This document shows positions 33,998-46,212 of a stretch of 64,000 nt of DNA, one piece after another. The notes under the pieces are model-generated. The model was given only the letters and a program-made list of their open reading frames with translations, made no database searches and was not told where the DNA came from. The stretch is from contig BSBM01000050.1 in the NCBI GenBank assembly GCA_027924585.1, positions 806,001 to 870,000 on the forward strand. The letters run 5' to 3'. Source of the stretch: Larix kaempferi (lineage: Eukaryota > Streptophyta > Pinopsida > Pinales > Pinaceae). The first letter of the stretch is position 1. The number at the start of each line of letters is the position of its first letter. A program made the position numbers and the translations under genes.

Positions 33998-36900
33998 TAT
34001 TATCACACAACTTGTAGTTGCCCCTAAAGGTGATCCTATCCAGGATGATAGAGGAGACGAGAAACTAAAGAGGTGACCCAAGAGGACCTCAATTCCCAAG
34101 ATGGATTGGTTGTCATGCCAATCGAGGCACTCTTCGCTTCTTGCTATCCAAGCCCCAGATAACAAAGGGGGAGACCCTGATCTACTCTCAAAGAGAGAGA
34201 TCCAAAACAATCAAGATATTCAATAAGGGATCTATGGTGAAAGGTGATGAACCCTAGATTTAAGGAAATGAGTTATTGTAGAGGCTTAGGGAATATGAGA
34301 TATAAGCGTTAATTAGATCAATTATAGTAACTCGAGATTAAGAATGAATCTAGGAAAGAGATGATAGGGTAAATGATCAAAATCAACTGCCTTGGGAAAC
34401 GTGTACTTAAAAGATGGAAAAGTGATCCCAAGGAGTATATCTAAAAGGATAGGGGCTTCCTAGCAGGGCTTGATGACAGATCTGACAGTGTCTAAGCTCA
34501 CAAGCCAAAATGAGACTCAAACAACCAAGAAGAAGTGGCAAAATCAAGGAGGGCGCAATAGCTAAAGATCAGTGCCTAGGGGTTTGGGGTAGATGGAGTC
34601 TCCCAAGGGTGACGCCCTTGAGGACCCACTTAGGGCTAGGCCTTAAGTGAAAAACCCAGAAATCTTTTGCCCAAATTCCAAATTGAATGAACTAGGGAAT
34701 TTTTATGAATTCTAGGAGTTAGGGTTTGAATGAAATTGACAGATGAGTAAGCTAAAGAAACAAATACATACCTTCTGAGCATCCCTGGATGATGAAGATG
34801 AATGTCGATATAATGAGGATTACTCCCGCAGAGATCAAATGAAAGCTTGGTCACTTCTCTTGCTACAACGAATTGCCCAGATCCACAAGCGCGTCTTCCT
34901 CTCTCTGCAAAACCAAGGAACTTCAAAGCTCAATCAGTAAACAAAGATGAAGGTAGATGCAAGCTAGAAGTAAAAGATAGAGAATAATTGGTGCAAAGAC
35001 AAAATTACTCCTTGCGTAAACCAAGATCTAACAGAAAGAAGGAGGGTGGGTCTCCCCAACCAATGCGCCCCTCTCCCAAATCGTCTTCTTCACCTGCAAA
35101 TCGAAATAGTGGAACAAAATATGCAAGATAGCTACCAAGATCTTTTAGTGCAATGGAAAAGTAGTTTCAATCACCATAAGCCAAGCATCCAACCCAAGAT
35201 CACAAGAGTTCTCACAAAATATTTCTTTGTATTCCAATAGCTAAGAGCCAAAAGTCCCTTTATAATGAGGGGGGTCTCTTCTTTAAATAGGAATGAGAGA
35301 CCAAAACCCTAACCACTTTTTGAATGAATGGTTGAGAATAAAAGATACAACAATAATAATCAGCCGCTAAGATAAGCCGGAACAATAATACATGGATCAC
35401 TCTAAGAGAGGGGGACATGTTTCCTCAATGACGCCCTCCGGAGGACATATAACATGTCATGACTAGGAAACACAACATAATAATTTGTTGGGGGGGTCTA
35501 GGAGATACTATCTTCCTTAAACTAATGCCTCAACTACATCAAAATAAAATAACATGAATAAGTGATAAAAATCACTAGGACATGCTGTCCCAATAATACA
35601 ATAAAAACCCCCCATCTAATAACCCGAAGTGTATATGGACCCCACTAAATGCTACAAGTTGTGCCGGAAGGTGTGGGATGCATCACAAAAATTTTCTGAA
35701 CAAACCTTATGCCATTTCCTTGCCTCATTTGCCCAAATCGATTTCCTCAATGACCATTTCTTTTATTTTGTACCGTCAAAATATCACTTGTAAAATAATA
35801 AAATGCTTATATCTCTTCGCATGGTGCCCCGGCACAAATCTGACTGCACCAAAATCTCTGGGAGCATGGTAATATGGTAATAACAAGTGGTTGGACCCCA
35901 TACCCCTCTGTAGCGCTCTAGGTAAACCAAAATAATCTCAAAGTGTGCTGACAGACCATTTTATATGGCAAATATGCAATAAAGTGATAAACTAACCATA
36001 ATCCCATCTGAAAGTGCCTGAAACTGATAACTGAGTGTACCAATGGACTCAGAAGGTCCAAATCTAGTAAGGATGAGTACTCATACAACATGTGACCACC
36101 TGGATAATCATATGTAAGCTCAACCATGCCCGGAAAATAAAAATAATGGTCTGTAAATAATAATAATAATAAAAATCTATCAAACCATCACATGAAACCT
36201 ATGTCTGATGCATGGAACCATCAAATGGGCACCATAAGAGCACAAATAATCAATCTCGAACATCATCGGTCTAACTCATCCTGGATCCTGCGATTGACTT
36301 GGTCAAACTGGGTTGACCAGGTCAAAACTGATCAAAATAATGACCCAGGCTCAAACTGACTGATGCTGCAAGTGCAAATGGATAAGATATGCTCCTTTAA
36401 ATATTTCAATAGCAAAACTATAGCATGAAGTGGGCATTATACTGGCGATTAAACAAATAAAACATCAAATATAAGTCTAGATTAAGGCAATCAATTACTA
36501 AGAAAAAGACCCTCAAGTGCATACTCATTTTATGGACGTGACCACTTTGCTAGAAATGGGTGAAGGTGAAAAGACAAGGCTAGGACAAGGGGATGACTTT
36601 ACAACTTCGACACTATGACACTTTGGATAAAGGGAAAACCACCTAAGCATATGTTGGACAGAAAACACACAAGGAATGGCGGTGTCTCACAAATGGAATA
36701 AGTTGTTTAGAGGAGTGCCCATTCAACTTGAACAAATGTCTACAACTCACATCCAAGCTTGAAACCAGCTCCGTGAGGATCTTTTCTAGAACCACCATGA
36801 CTAGGTGCACAACCAACCGTAACTTGAGATTCTAGGGGACACTTAGAATTAGTTGTCCCTTACTCCATCTCACATCCCAACCCGTAGGCTCCGTGAGGAA

Positions 36901-38055
36901 TTAATCATTACATTTAAATCATGGCTAGCAGTCTTTAGATTTAGCATACATTTAACCACTGCTCTTTAGGCCTTATGACCCTTAGGATTTTGCATGTGCT
37001 TAGAAGCACAACTAATTGCAGCTTTCATCCAGGGTGCTTTACATTTCATTTCATAGCCCTCTGCATTGTGCTTAAAAGCACATTTTTACTTTATATTTAT
37101 TATGGGCTTGCATTTGAGAAGACATAACATAGATCATAATAATGCATGTAATGATAGTAGTACAATTTTCTTCAAGTTTTAGCTGACACAACTTGAGCAA
37201 CTAGGGGGATCATCCACAATCAGGACCAAACATCGGGGGCAACCGACTAGAGAGATCAAGGCTTCAAATCCAACTCACCTAAGCTCGTGAACCAACACCA
37301 GCGGATTCTCCTGGCCCAGAAGGATCAAGGCTTCGGCGAGTTCTGTTGCACAACTTAGATCCGAGACACATAATAACAGGGAGTCTATCCAACATAGAGG
37401 CATAAGTGGGGAAGTCCTCAATATCAAAGGCTGAAGTGTAATTCAGGTCTCAACCAAGAACGGGTGATAACAGATGGACGGCGAAGGTGACAAGTGTGCC
37501 ATAACTAGCAAGCCATAACTGGTGGGAATGACCAAGTCCATACTACTAAGAGGGTAAGACCAATGAGTATACACAAGAAATTCTAATTTCAAGCAATTAA
37601 ATCACTTCTACTCTAAACAGTCAACCAATAACCACATAATATATCACCAGATCATGACCACAAAATACCCAGTTAAGCTATCAAGATAAGTAAAAGAGCA
37701 CATTAAAGACATCCAATGCACAACGATATACCTGCTAGGTCATATACATATATCCATCATCTGAACCATCCATTGTCACTGGAACACTGCTGCTGCATAT
37801 CTCTGGGCACTACAATATCACTGTTATGGATAGAAGACAATGGCCACCTCAGTCATCAAATCTAGGGTCATGGGGCTCAGTCATGGCATAAGGCTGAAAA
37901 TATCTGCTCTGGATCTGCTGAAAATATGAGTGATCATAGAATAGTTGCTCATCAACTGTCGATCTCAAGCATCTCATAGTAAAGGACTGGCTTAGAAAAG
38001 TAATGGAATCTAGTATGAAGACATGGTAGCCGCGGCTACTATGAATGTGATAACA
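33998..38055 (-). mobile_element. Giant LTR unit C, 4058 bp
   Basis: The most complete copy. Ends TATTATCACAC...TGTGATAACA, flanked by AGACC (33993-33997) and AGACT (38056-38060). The left TA is probably a mutated TG. No coding domain is recognised. A minus-strand TATTTAAA lies at 35289-35282, so U3 is about 2.8 kb and R-U5 about 1.25 kb. Family-specific blocks shared with A and B include GGCGGTGTCTCACAAATGG near 36680 and CGCAGAGATCAAATGA near 34830. No internal direct repeat is visible that would make the unit a full element with short LTRs. Confidence 0.87.
36995..37082. repeat. Two hairpins in the U3 of giant LTR C
   Basis: TGTGCTT/AAGCACA at 36995-37010 and again at 37067-37082, each with a 2-nt loop. 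They correspond to the TGTGTTT/AAACACA inner stems of A and B with both strands of the stem changed together. Confidence 0.7.
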
Positions 38056-38060
38056 AGACT

Positions 38061-38366
38061 CACTAAGAAGCCATGGACACTTTTAGAGTCCACGTCAATT
38101 CAACATTAGACTAGACATTTAAACAAGTCAAACCTGCTCATATATAAAATAGATCACTTCGTCCTAGAGCAGGCAATGTGAGAGCATCCCAAACCTATTC
38201 ACTCTTAGCCAAATCAACATGGCTAAGAAGGTTGTGCCTGGGCCATTCACCACTAGCCAAATAAACATGGCACCGTGAGTGAATGTATCATCCTCCCTTG
38301 GTCAAATCAGCATGACCAATCTGGGATAATGTCTGCCCGATGTTGCTAACTGGAGAAACATCAACA
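38061..38366 (-). repeat. Copia family-2 5' LTR, right segment
   Basis: Homologous to 25690-25999, including the three hairpins (about 38210-38330), and ends CATCAACA before the GTTTA duplication. Together with 33225-33997 it gives an LTR of about 1.08 kb. Confidence 0.92.
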
Positions 38367-38371
38367 GTTTA

Positions 38372-41300
38372 GACCTTGTTTGACTTTTTGGACTTTATCC
38401 TAGCTTGTGGGAGGTGGTTGGAAGCCTTAGAAGCCTCCTTTGGCCCACACGTGCCCAAAGAAGGTAAGAAACTTCCTTCAAACCCCAAATCATCCCCCTC
38501 TTGTTGACCATTCTCCCTTCCTAAGCAAATCATTTGGCCTCCTTGAGCTAGCACCCTCTCCTTTTGGCCTCTTTCAACCACGTGGAGGTATTTTTATTAT
38601 TATTTGTCATGTCAAGAGGGATTTGTTAGGGTTTTGAGTCTTTTAGTGGTTAAGGTTTTGAATCTTTTAGTTAGGGTTTTGAGTCTTCTAGAAATAAAAA
38701 TTAATTGTTTAACGAGAAGACGTTGAGCTTCTAGAGCTATAAAAAGAAAGTTCCTCTCTCATTTCATTTGTTGGTGGTTGGTGCTACAAGAGAGCTATCT
38801 GTGTACAAGACATTTCATAATAAATAAAAAAATTTGGCTTTGGAGGTCATATCTTGGAGCTTCTCATGATTGATGGTATTTTCTTGTTCATGGTTCTTCT
38901 ATTGGAGGTAACATTGTGCTAACATTGTCTTCTATTTCTCTTCAGCCTCTTTGGGGGCAAGATTGTGGGATTGGATCTATGGTAAGGTTTTATTCTAGAT
39001 TCAATTGAAATTCTTGCATAGAGGGTGGTTTTTCATTGTAAGGTTTTTAATCTGAATGTTGCAATTCTAACCCCTTCTAGTGTAGGGTTCACACAAACAA
39101 AAAATAGAGGAGTCTATCATCTCTTTGTAATTTGCATTTTGTAGCTTCTAATACATCTATGAAAGGTTGGAGGCCTTGAGCACTTATTCTTGCTAGGTGA
39201 TCTTTGTGGAACAAGTCCATTAGAGAATTTCTTAATTAACACCATAGCCCAAAAAAGGGTAAGGCACTTATCTCTATTATTTCTCTTGCAACCATCCATA
39301 AAAATAAAATAAAAATCTTTCATTTTTTGTTTTATTTAGTGAAATTTAACGCTAAAAGAAAAATCCAAAAAAATAATTTAGATTTCACTTAGATCTACTA
39401 GTTAATCTTGAATATCTTGAATAGATCTTTTTATCTCTAAATTGTCTCTTCATAGAAAAATTATTCAAATTCAGAAACTTGTTAATTATCTCTTGGTTAG
39501 TAGCTTGGACAATTTATTTTGAAAAAACTAACATAAAATAAAAATCTGGAAATTATTATTATTGTTTACTCTTTATTTTCAAATTTATTTTTCATAAAAA
39601 TAATTTTTGTGCTTCATTGAATATCATTTAGATTCAAAAATTTGGTATTTATCTCATGATTAGACAATTTTACTAGTCTTTTCTTGAGATATTTAAATTT
39701 TTTGCAATCTGAAATTTTCCTAAAAAATAGGAAAATTTCTAGATTTAATAAATTCTGAAAAATTCATTGTTTTATCCTATATTTAGAAAGAATTACTTTG
39801 TTGTAAATTTTTGCATTTTTCCAACAATATATTATTCATAAATTGCAGCACTCAGTCGAGAAAAATCACATAAGTTCAAGCGTTATTTGAAATATTTTCC
39901 TAGCTTCTTTAATTCTGGAATTTTCTGCATTTTTAAGTAATTTTCAGAATTAGTTTCCTTGTTTATGCCAAAGAAATTAATCATAGGACACAAGGAGGAA
40001 AGTTATAGTGGTTTTAACCACTAAGCCCTTGAGCTCTAATCACTAAAAGTTACAATCTAAGTGTTAAATGGTGGCAAATAGTTACTGATCTTTAAGTTTG
40101 ACATGTGGATTCATCTAAAGTAAGTGGTTATTGCTAGTTTTTCTAAATCAATTATTATTTAGCCTAATTAATAAGAATACAATTGATTTAGTTGGATAAC
40201 TAAGACACATTGCTAAGTGTTATATCTTAAATTGTGAATTTGGTAAATTACCTTATATGCATTGCATATTGTTCATATTGAATATCTTGTGAAGCATTGC
40301 TACTGAGTTTATCATTGCTATTAAATATTATAAGTAAATTCATTGGCTAAGTTTGGACATCTATTGTTAATAATCACTTTTACATGTTGTTTAACCTTTC
40401 TCTAAGTGCATGAGCTAAATTTACATTTTATATGGTGCTTAGCATAGTCTAGATTAAGTTGAGTCATTAACACCAATATTGCCATATCATTCATCTAGAC
40501 TTAAATAAATAATCAATCAAATTGGGATACCCCCCCAGGCTTTGGTTTAAAGACAAAGCCTGAAGTGAGGTTGTGAGTTGAGGTGACAGTGGTGAGCAAC
40601 CTTTGTTGCCACCTAGGTTGCGCTAGTGGGTTGGGATCTTTTTTGCTTACGTACGAATTGGACAATAATAAAGGCACATGGAAGTCCCAAGGCGTGTGGA
40701 GGAGGCACAATATAACAACCTTTGCACATTTCTCTGAGTTGCCTCCTCTTATGCACCTGTTTTGAGGTGAATCAATGGATGGTTCTGAAAACAACACATG
40801 GTTTTGGTACATCTTTAATGAGATCAACCACCATTGGCACTATCTCCTAGGGCACACTTCACTTGGTAATATTTTATTACTTTTTTGTTAGAGGTGGTCG
40901 AGATGGCACATTCTAGGGCACATCTCCTAGGTGGTCTCCTCTTCATTGTCAACACTACACTTTGCATTATTCTCTCTTTTGTAGCACTCTAGCTTCTCTC
41001 ACATGAGGGGATTGACACACCTCCCTAGGGAACCCTCATGTGGAGTTGGTTATGAATGGCATAATTAATTTGTGATTTGTAACTATCTTGGAATTAATTA
41101 TTAATCTATTGAGCTGGTTGCACATGGAACAAAGAACCTTGGTATTTTGAGAAAGTTAACCAACTTCATTCTTGTGGAGTGCTCTAGTTAGTTGGCATCT
41201 TGCCCACATATCTATGAATTTGTTGGAGCGCCCTTCTCTCACACATGTGGGTAGTTTACCACTTACTATTTTGAGGAGTTTGTTGGAACACCGTCTTCCT

Positions 41301-42161
41301 TCACATGTGTGGATAATATATTGAGGAGTTTGATGAGGAGTGCCCTCCTAGGGGATTTATTTTATTATTTCTTCACTCATGCATCTTGGAGGGTGAATTG
41401 TAAGTTTTGGAGAATCTTCCTAGGTGGATGTTGAGCACATCCTCCCATGCCAGGGATTATTTTATTTATTATTATGTTTGCATGGAAGCATCTTGAAGGG
41501 CACATATATATAAAGCATATTTTATTATTTGTTGAAGCTTTTACATGGTCAAAAAAGGGCCTGTTTTAGTGGTGCACCCTCTCTCTTTTGGAGGATATCT
41601 CTCACATTTCTTCATTTTTTTGGATAGAGTGACCTCCTTTTGAGAGAAGAGAGTCCACATCATCTTTTTAACTTGTCAACCATGATTGGTTAGATGTAAC
41701 AACTCCATATTTTATTATTGTTGGACTTGTCATGGAGTTAGACAAATATTGTATTTTATTGTATGAGAGATCTAGCTCACTCTGTATAAAGGATCTCTCT
41801 CCATTTCATTTGTGATTGAGGAGTTGGGAGTTAGGGGTTAGAGAGGTGATGACGTGTCACCCCCTAACATGTAGGGGTGACTTGATGATCGATACCTATT
41901 AAATCATCCATCACATCAAGCAGTTCCACAGATGAGATCTATGGTTTAACATGGATATTTTCCAAAGACACTCCCATCTTGCTCAGATCACCATGTCATG
42001 TGCCAGAGATAAATGGGGACTTTCAATTGATGCCAGTGTTATGACATGATGTATTTATATGGTTGTTCCACAGCTAAAGATGCATTGTGGTGTGGTCATA
42101 ATTCTTGCTTTAGATAAGTGTGTAACCCTATGAGTTAGGTGTATCCCTAGGGATTTAAGTA
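38372..42161. other. Intron DNA, old LTR-like promoter sequences
   Basis: No coding domain. TATAAAAAG at 38738-38746, followed by a CTCTCTCATTTCATT initiator-like stretch, sits in an LTR-like context; this may be the right part of the older LTR that the copia split, with its left part before 24940. A similar TATAAA lies at 41785. 38620-38690 has three GTTAGGGTTTTGAGTC-like repeats. 39340-40500 is AT-rich and featureless. 40537-40561 holds an 8-bp inverted repeat AGGCTTTG/CAAAGCCT. Confidence 0.4.
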
Positions 42162-42975
42162 GGTGTGACACTCACTTCACGTTATTTACAACATTTTACC
42201 TAACCATTTTTCATGCCATGTCATTTCACTAGCCCTTTGACGCATTTCCATCATGGCCCCCTTTCATAATTGACCTATCATATGTTATTTTACTAGGTCT
42301 TTATACTATTCCCATGTATGAATGCCTAAGCCAAGCCAAATTAAATGAGTCAAAGTACTCTAAGATTGATGCAACTACCAGACTTGTCACAGCCATTTGT
42401 GTTGGAGTGTGATGCATCCAGAGAAGGGATAGAAGCAGTGTTGATGCAAAACCGACATCCCATAGCTTTGGAGAGAAAGAAGCTCATGGAGTTGGAGAGG
42501 CTCTACCCCATCTATGATAAGGAGATGTTGGTCATCATGCATGCATTGACCAAGTTAATATAGTACCTGGTGTGACACTCACTTCACGTTATTTACAACA
42601 TTTTACCTAACCATTTTTCATGCCATGTCATTTCACTAGCCCTTTGACGCATTTCCATCATGTCCCCCTTTCATAATTGACCTATCATATGTTATTTTAC
42701 TAGGTCTTTATACTATTCCCATGTATGAATGCCTAAGCCAAGCCAAATTAAATGAGTCAAAGTACTCTAAGATTGATGCAACTACCAGACTTGTCACAGC
42801 CATTTGTGTTGGAGTGTGATGCATCCGGAGAAGGGATAGAAGCAGTGTTGATGCAAAACCGACATCCCATAGCTTTGGAGAGAAAGAAGCTCATGGAGTT
42901 GGAGAGGCTCCACCCCATCTATGATAAGGAGATGTTGGTCATCATGCATGCATTGACCAAGTTAATATAGTACCT
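42162..42975 (+). repeat. Perfectly spaced 407-bp tandem duplication
   Basis: 42162-42568 and 42569-42975 are the same sequence with three differences seen by eye. The unit spans non-element DNA (about 180 bp) plus the start of the truncated gypsy RNase H. GGTG is present at the left edge (42162), the junction (42569) and the right edge (42976). Confidence 0.95.
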
Positions 42976-44640
42976 GGTGGGAGGACGCTTCGTGGTGAGA
43001 ACTGACCACAACAGCTTGAGGTATTTTTTGGACCAAAGAGACTTGAGCGAGAGACAGCAAAAATGGGTAAGTAAGGTGCAGGCTTATGACCTTGACATAG
43101 AATATGTGAAGGGCCAGAATAACATAGTTGATGATGCCCTCTCTCGGAGGCCTGCAGCCTTCTCCATCTCAAAGATCTTAGCAAACTAGAAATCCATTCT
43201 TTTGTTGGAATACTCCAAGAATACGTTCACTTGTGAGATTATGGATGGAATCAAACAGGATGACAAGTATAGAATAGTGGATGACAGCATCTACTACAAG
43301 GACAGGATTTATCTTATTCCTAAGTCCACACTCAAGGATAAGATCCTGAGAGTAGTTCATGATGCACCATTAGTTGGGCACCCGAGATACTTCAAAACTT
43401 ACCGCCATATTAGGGAGAGGTTCACTTGGAAGGGCCTCAAGGAGGATATGCTGAGGCAAGTCAGAGAATGCATGATTTTCTAGTAGAAAAAGTCAGAACA
43501 AAACCATCCGACAAGATTACTACAGCCATTGCCCATACCATCACAGAATTGGGAAATTATCTCGATGGACTTTATCACCGGACTATCGAAAGTGCAAGGC
43601 TGAGATTGTATTTATGTTGTGGTGGATCGGTTGACGAAGTTTGCACACTTCTTCGCGATATCCTTTGACAACTCAATGGCACAACTAGCAGAAGTGTTCT
43701 TCAGGGAAGTGTTTCAACTGCACGAACTGCAGAAAACATTGTCAGTGACCAAGATAGCAGGTTTCTTGGGGCATTTTGGCAAGAAGTTTTCAAATTGGTG
43801 GGTACAGATTTGACTACCAACACTAGTTATGACCCCCAGACAGATGGACAGATAGAGATTGTGAATAAATGGGTCGAGGGGTATCTGCGAAATTATGTAT
43901 CGGGACAACAGAGAGCTTGGATCAAGTGGTTGCACTTAGAAGAGCATTGTTACAACACCACTTACCACATGTCTATCGATGTGTCCCTATTCTGAGGCTT
44001 ATATCACTATGACGCCCCATCATTTGTGGATATGGCATTCGGGGATAGCAGGGCACCGAAGGCAAAAGATTGGATGCAGCAGAGTCAGGACATCGTTAGA
44101 GCTCTTAAGGAAAATTTACAAGCGGCTCAGAATCAACAAAAGGTGTACACAGACAAACACATGACAGAACGCAGTTTCGAGGTGGGGGACTTTATTTTTT
44201 TGAAAGTACAGCCATATCACCAATCCTCACTAAAGAAAAACATCGCAGAGAAGTTGAAGCCCCGTTTCTACGGGCCTTACAAAGTCATCTGGAGGGTTGG
44301 AGAGGTGGCGTACGAGCTGGAGCTTCCGAGGAAGCAATATTCACAACATATTCCATGTGTCGTGCCTCAAGAAGGCACTAGTACAGCAGGCCACAATTTC
44401 AGCAGAGTTGACTCCGTTGGATGACGAGGGGCAGTTGTTATTGCACCCAAAGGAGATTTTGGATGATCGAGAGAGGAAACTGAGGAAAAGAGTGATCTGG
44501 GAATATCTTGTTAGGTGGAGACACATGCCAATGGAAGATGCCACATGGGAAGGGGAGCAGATCATGCAGCACCCCAATTTTCAATTGCTTGAGGACAAGC
44601 AATCTCAGGAAAGGAGAACTGTCATGTCCCTTTCTGGATG
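42345..44640 (+). pseudogene. Ty3/gypsy chromovirus pol: RNase H, integrase, chromodomain
   Basis: RNase H is seen in QLPDLSQPFVLECDAS, RTDHNSLRYFLDQRDLS and YVKGQNNIVDDALSRR (42752-43189; the start is duplicated at 42345). The integrase zinc finger is at 43340-43480 (HDAPLVGHP...). The core has SMDFITGLSKV (about 43560) and VVDRLTKFAHFF, then loses the region of the second catalytic Asp to a frameshift near 43760. It resumes with SYDPQTDGQIEIVNKWVEGY. The C-terminal chromodomain is at about 44462-44601 (VIWEYLVRWRHMPMEDATW), placing the element among plant chromoviruses. Stops include TAG at 42561, 42968 and 43187, and the frame shifts again near 44320. Protease and reverse transcriptase are absent on the left, so the element is 5'-truncated at about 42340. 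Confidence 0.93.
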
Positions 44641-45868
44641 ATCACCCAGAGGATGTCTTATTAGCCAATTCATTTCCCGTAGGCTATAGTCGACAAAAAG
44701 GGAATTAATTAATTATTAATGTCACGTGACACAAAAAATACATTATAAAGTGATATTGAATAATTAATTCATAAAGTAACTTTATAAAAAGTCACTTAAG
44801 TTAAAAGTGGTGGAAAAAAGGTAAAATTGGGCCAAAAGGGTCAAAATGAAGATAAAAAAGGGGAAAGGGCTCTCTCTCAATTCATTCTTGTTATTTCTCA
44901 AATTGAAAAAAGATTTTGGAGAGCTCTTGAGCTTCTTTCTCTTGGGACGAAATCCCTAGGAGAAAATACTAATTTCAGTGGCAAAACCATCCACCCTAGT
45001 CAATCTTGGGAAAGAGATCACTCAGATTTGTTCTTTGAGTTTCAATGTCGTGAAGTATCATCAAGTTTCCAAATAGATCTGAGTGTTTTTATTGGAGTTT
45101 CTGCCAGTATTGTGGAAGGACGCACTTGGGAGAGGGTTTGACTTCATCATCTTGTGGGGGTCGATTTTTCTATCAAGAGAAAAAGGGGACAAGTTCATTT
45201 CCACTCCCTTACCAGTGTTTTGTTTGTTTTCAAGGAGAAATCGTGGTCCTGAGAGGAAGGGCGATGCACTTGCTAAAGAGGGTGAGTTTCCTTGTGGGAG
45301 TTTGCACATTCCATTAGTGGCTGCGTTTTTCCTTGTGTGGACTGTATACCAGTGAGAAGGGCTCACTTTCCATCTTTGTTACTTGCTGTGTTAGCTTACT
45401 GTGGCACATGTATTGAGAAGAAAAGGGGGTTGACTGTGTCTAACTTAGAAATCGTGTCACCCTCAGGCAGCTGCTCATACACAGTCATCTACAGCCAGTT
45501 GAAGTGGGAGCTTCCATCTACAATAGTCATTTATATTGTCATCTTGTTTGGACTTGACTGTACATTCATGTTGGACGCTGCTATCAGCATTCACCCACTG
45601 CAAACTTCTTAAATCGGTCAACTGGTGGAGACTTGAAAACTATACATTCATAGAGGAGTATTGTATACACCTATCACCAGTCCCGGGTTTGAAAACTCGG
45701 TGTAATCTGATTTTATTCGGGCATTTCCATACTGTTGTTTAATCTGAAATAAATTGGCAGCTAAACATTTGTGTATTTAAGTGGGATTGTGATCTATAAT
45801 AGCATCTAAAATGTTTTGAGTGCTTTCTATTGTTCCAATATATATATTGAGTGCTTTCTATTATTCCA

Positions 45869-45906
<38 letters not shown>

Positions 45907-46162
45907 AGTACAATCTGAAACAAAGACTGTGAAAACATCCCCTAAATACCAGCATCAAACCAAGCAACCAAATTTAAATACATTATTGTATTGCTAAAGC
46001 GGTGTTCAACAAGTGTTTGACGGAAGTTTGCACCCAGATTTCTTCAATCAGTTAGCTATAGATCAGCCTCAGACCAAATGACGACAAGTGTTTGACGAAA
46101 TTCTTGAACCAGAATAGATTAATAGCCCAAAAACCAACCCTTGCACAGTCAGGGATCTTACA
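44620..46162 (+). repeat. Chromovirus LTR, 1543 bp
   Basis: Starts TGTCATGTCCC after the purine-rich AGGAAAGGAGAAC at the pol end, overlapping the last pol codons, and ends GGATCTTACA. The primer-binding site and gag follow directly. It contains a 31-bp tandem duplication near 45816-45875 (GAGTGCTTTCTATT) and a (TA)n run at 45873-45902. Confidence 0.87.
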
Positions 46163-46163
46163 G

Positions 46164-46175
46164 TGCTATCAGAGC
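46164..46175 (+). promoter_or_regulatory. Chromovirus primer-binding site
   Basis: TGCTATCAGAGC, one base off the initiator-Met tRNA site TGGTATCAGAGC, begins two bases from the LTR end. Confidence 0.88.
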
Positions 46176-46212
46176 TGGTGATTCTGCCAACCTGTGAGTT
46201 ATTTGCACTTTT

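Larger units (their letters stand above)
24941..38371 (-). mobile_element. Ty1/copia family-2 element carrying three nested insertions
   Basis: The element occupies 24946-38366 on the minus strand, flanked by the perfect 5-bp duplication GTTTA (24941-24945, 38367-38371). Its ends are TGTTGA...AACA. Order on the minus strand: 5' LTR, primer-binding site, gag, integrase, reverse transcriptase, RNase H, polypurine tract, 3' LTR. It has been split by giant LTR C (in the 5' LTR), giant LTR B (in gag) and a solo copia LTR (in integrase). Removing these leaves about 5 kb, typical of copia. It is dead through stops, an internal deletion between gag and integrase and a deletion between reverse transcriptase and RNase H. 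Confidence 0.92.

Noticed and set aside
42345-42563. Two separate gypsy RNase H genes side by side
   Set aside because: The repeat of the domain start comes from the 407-bp tandem duplication, not from two elements.
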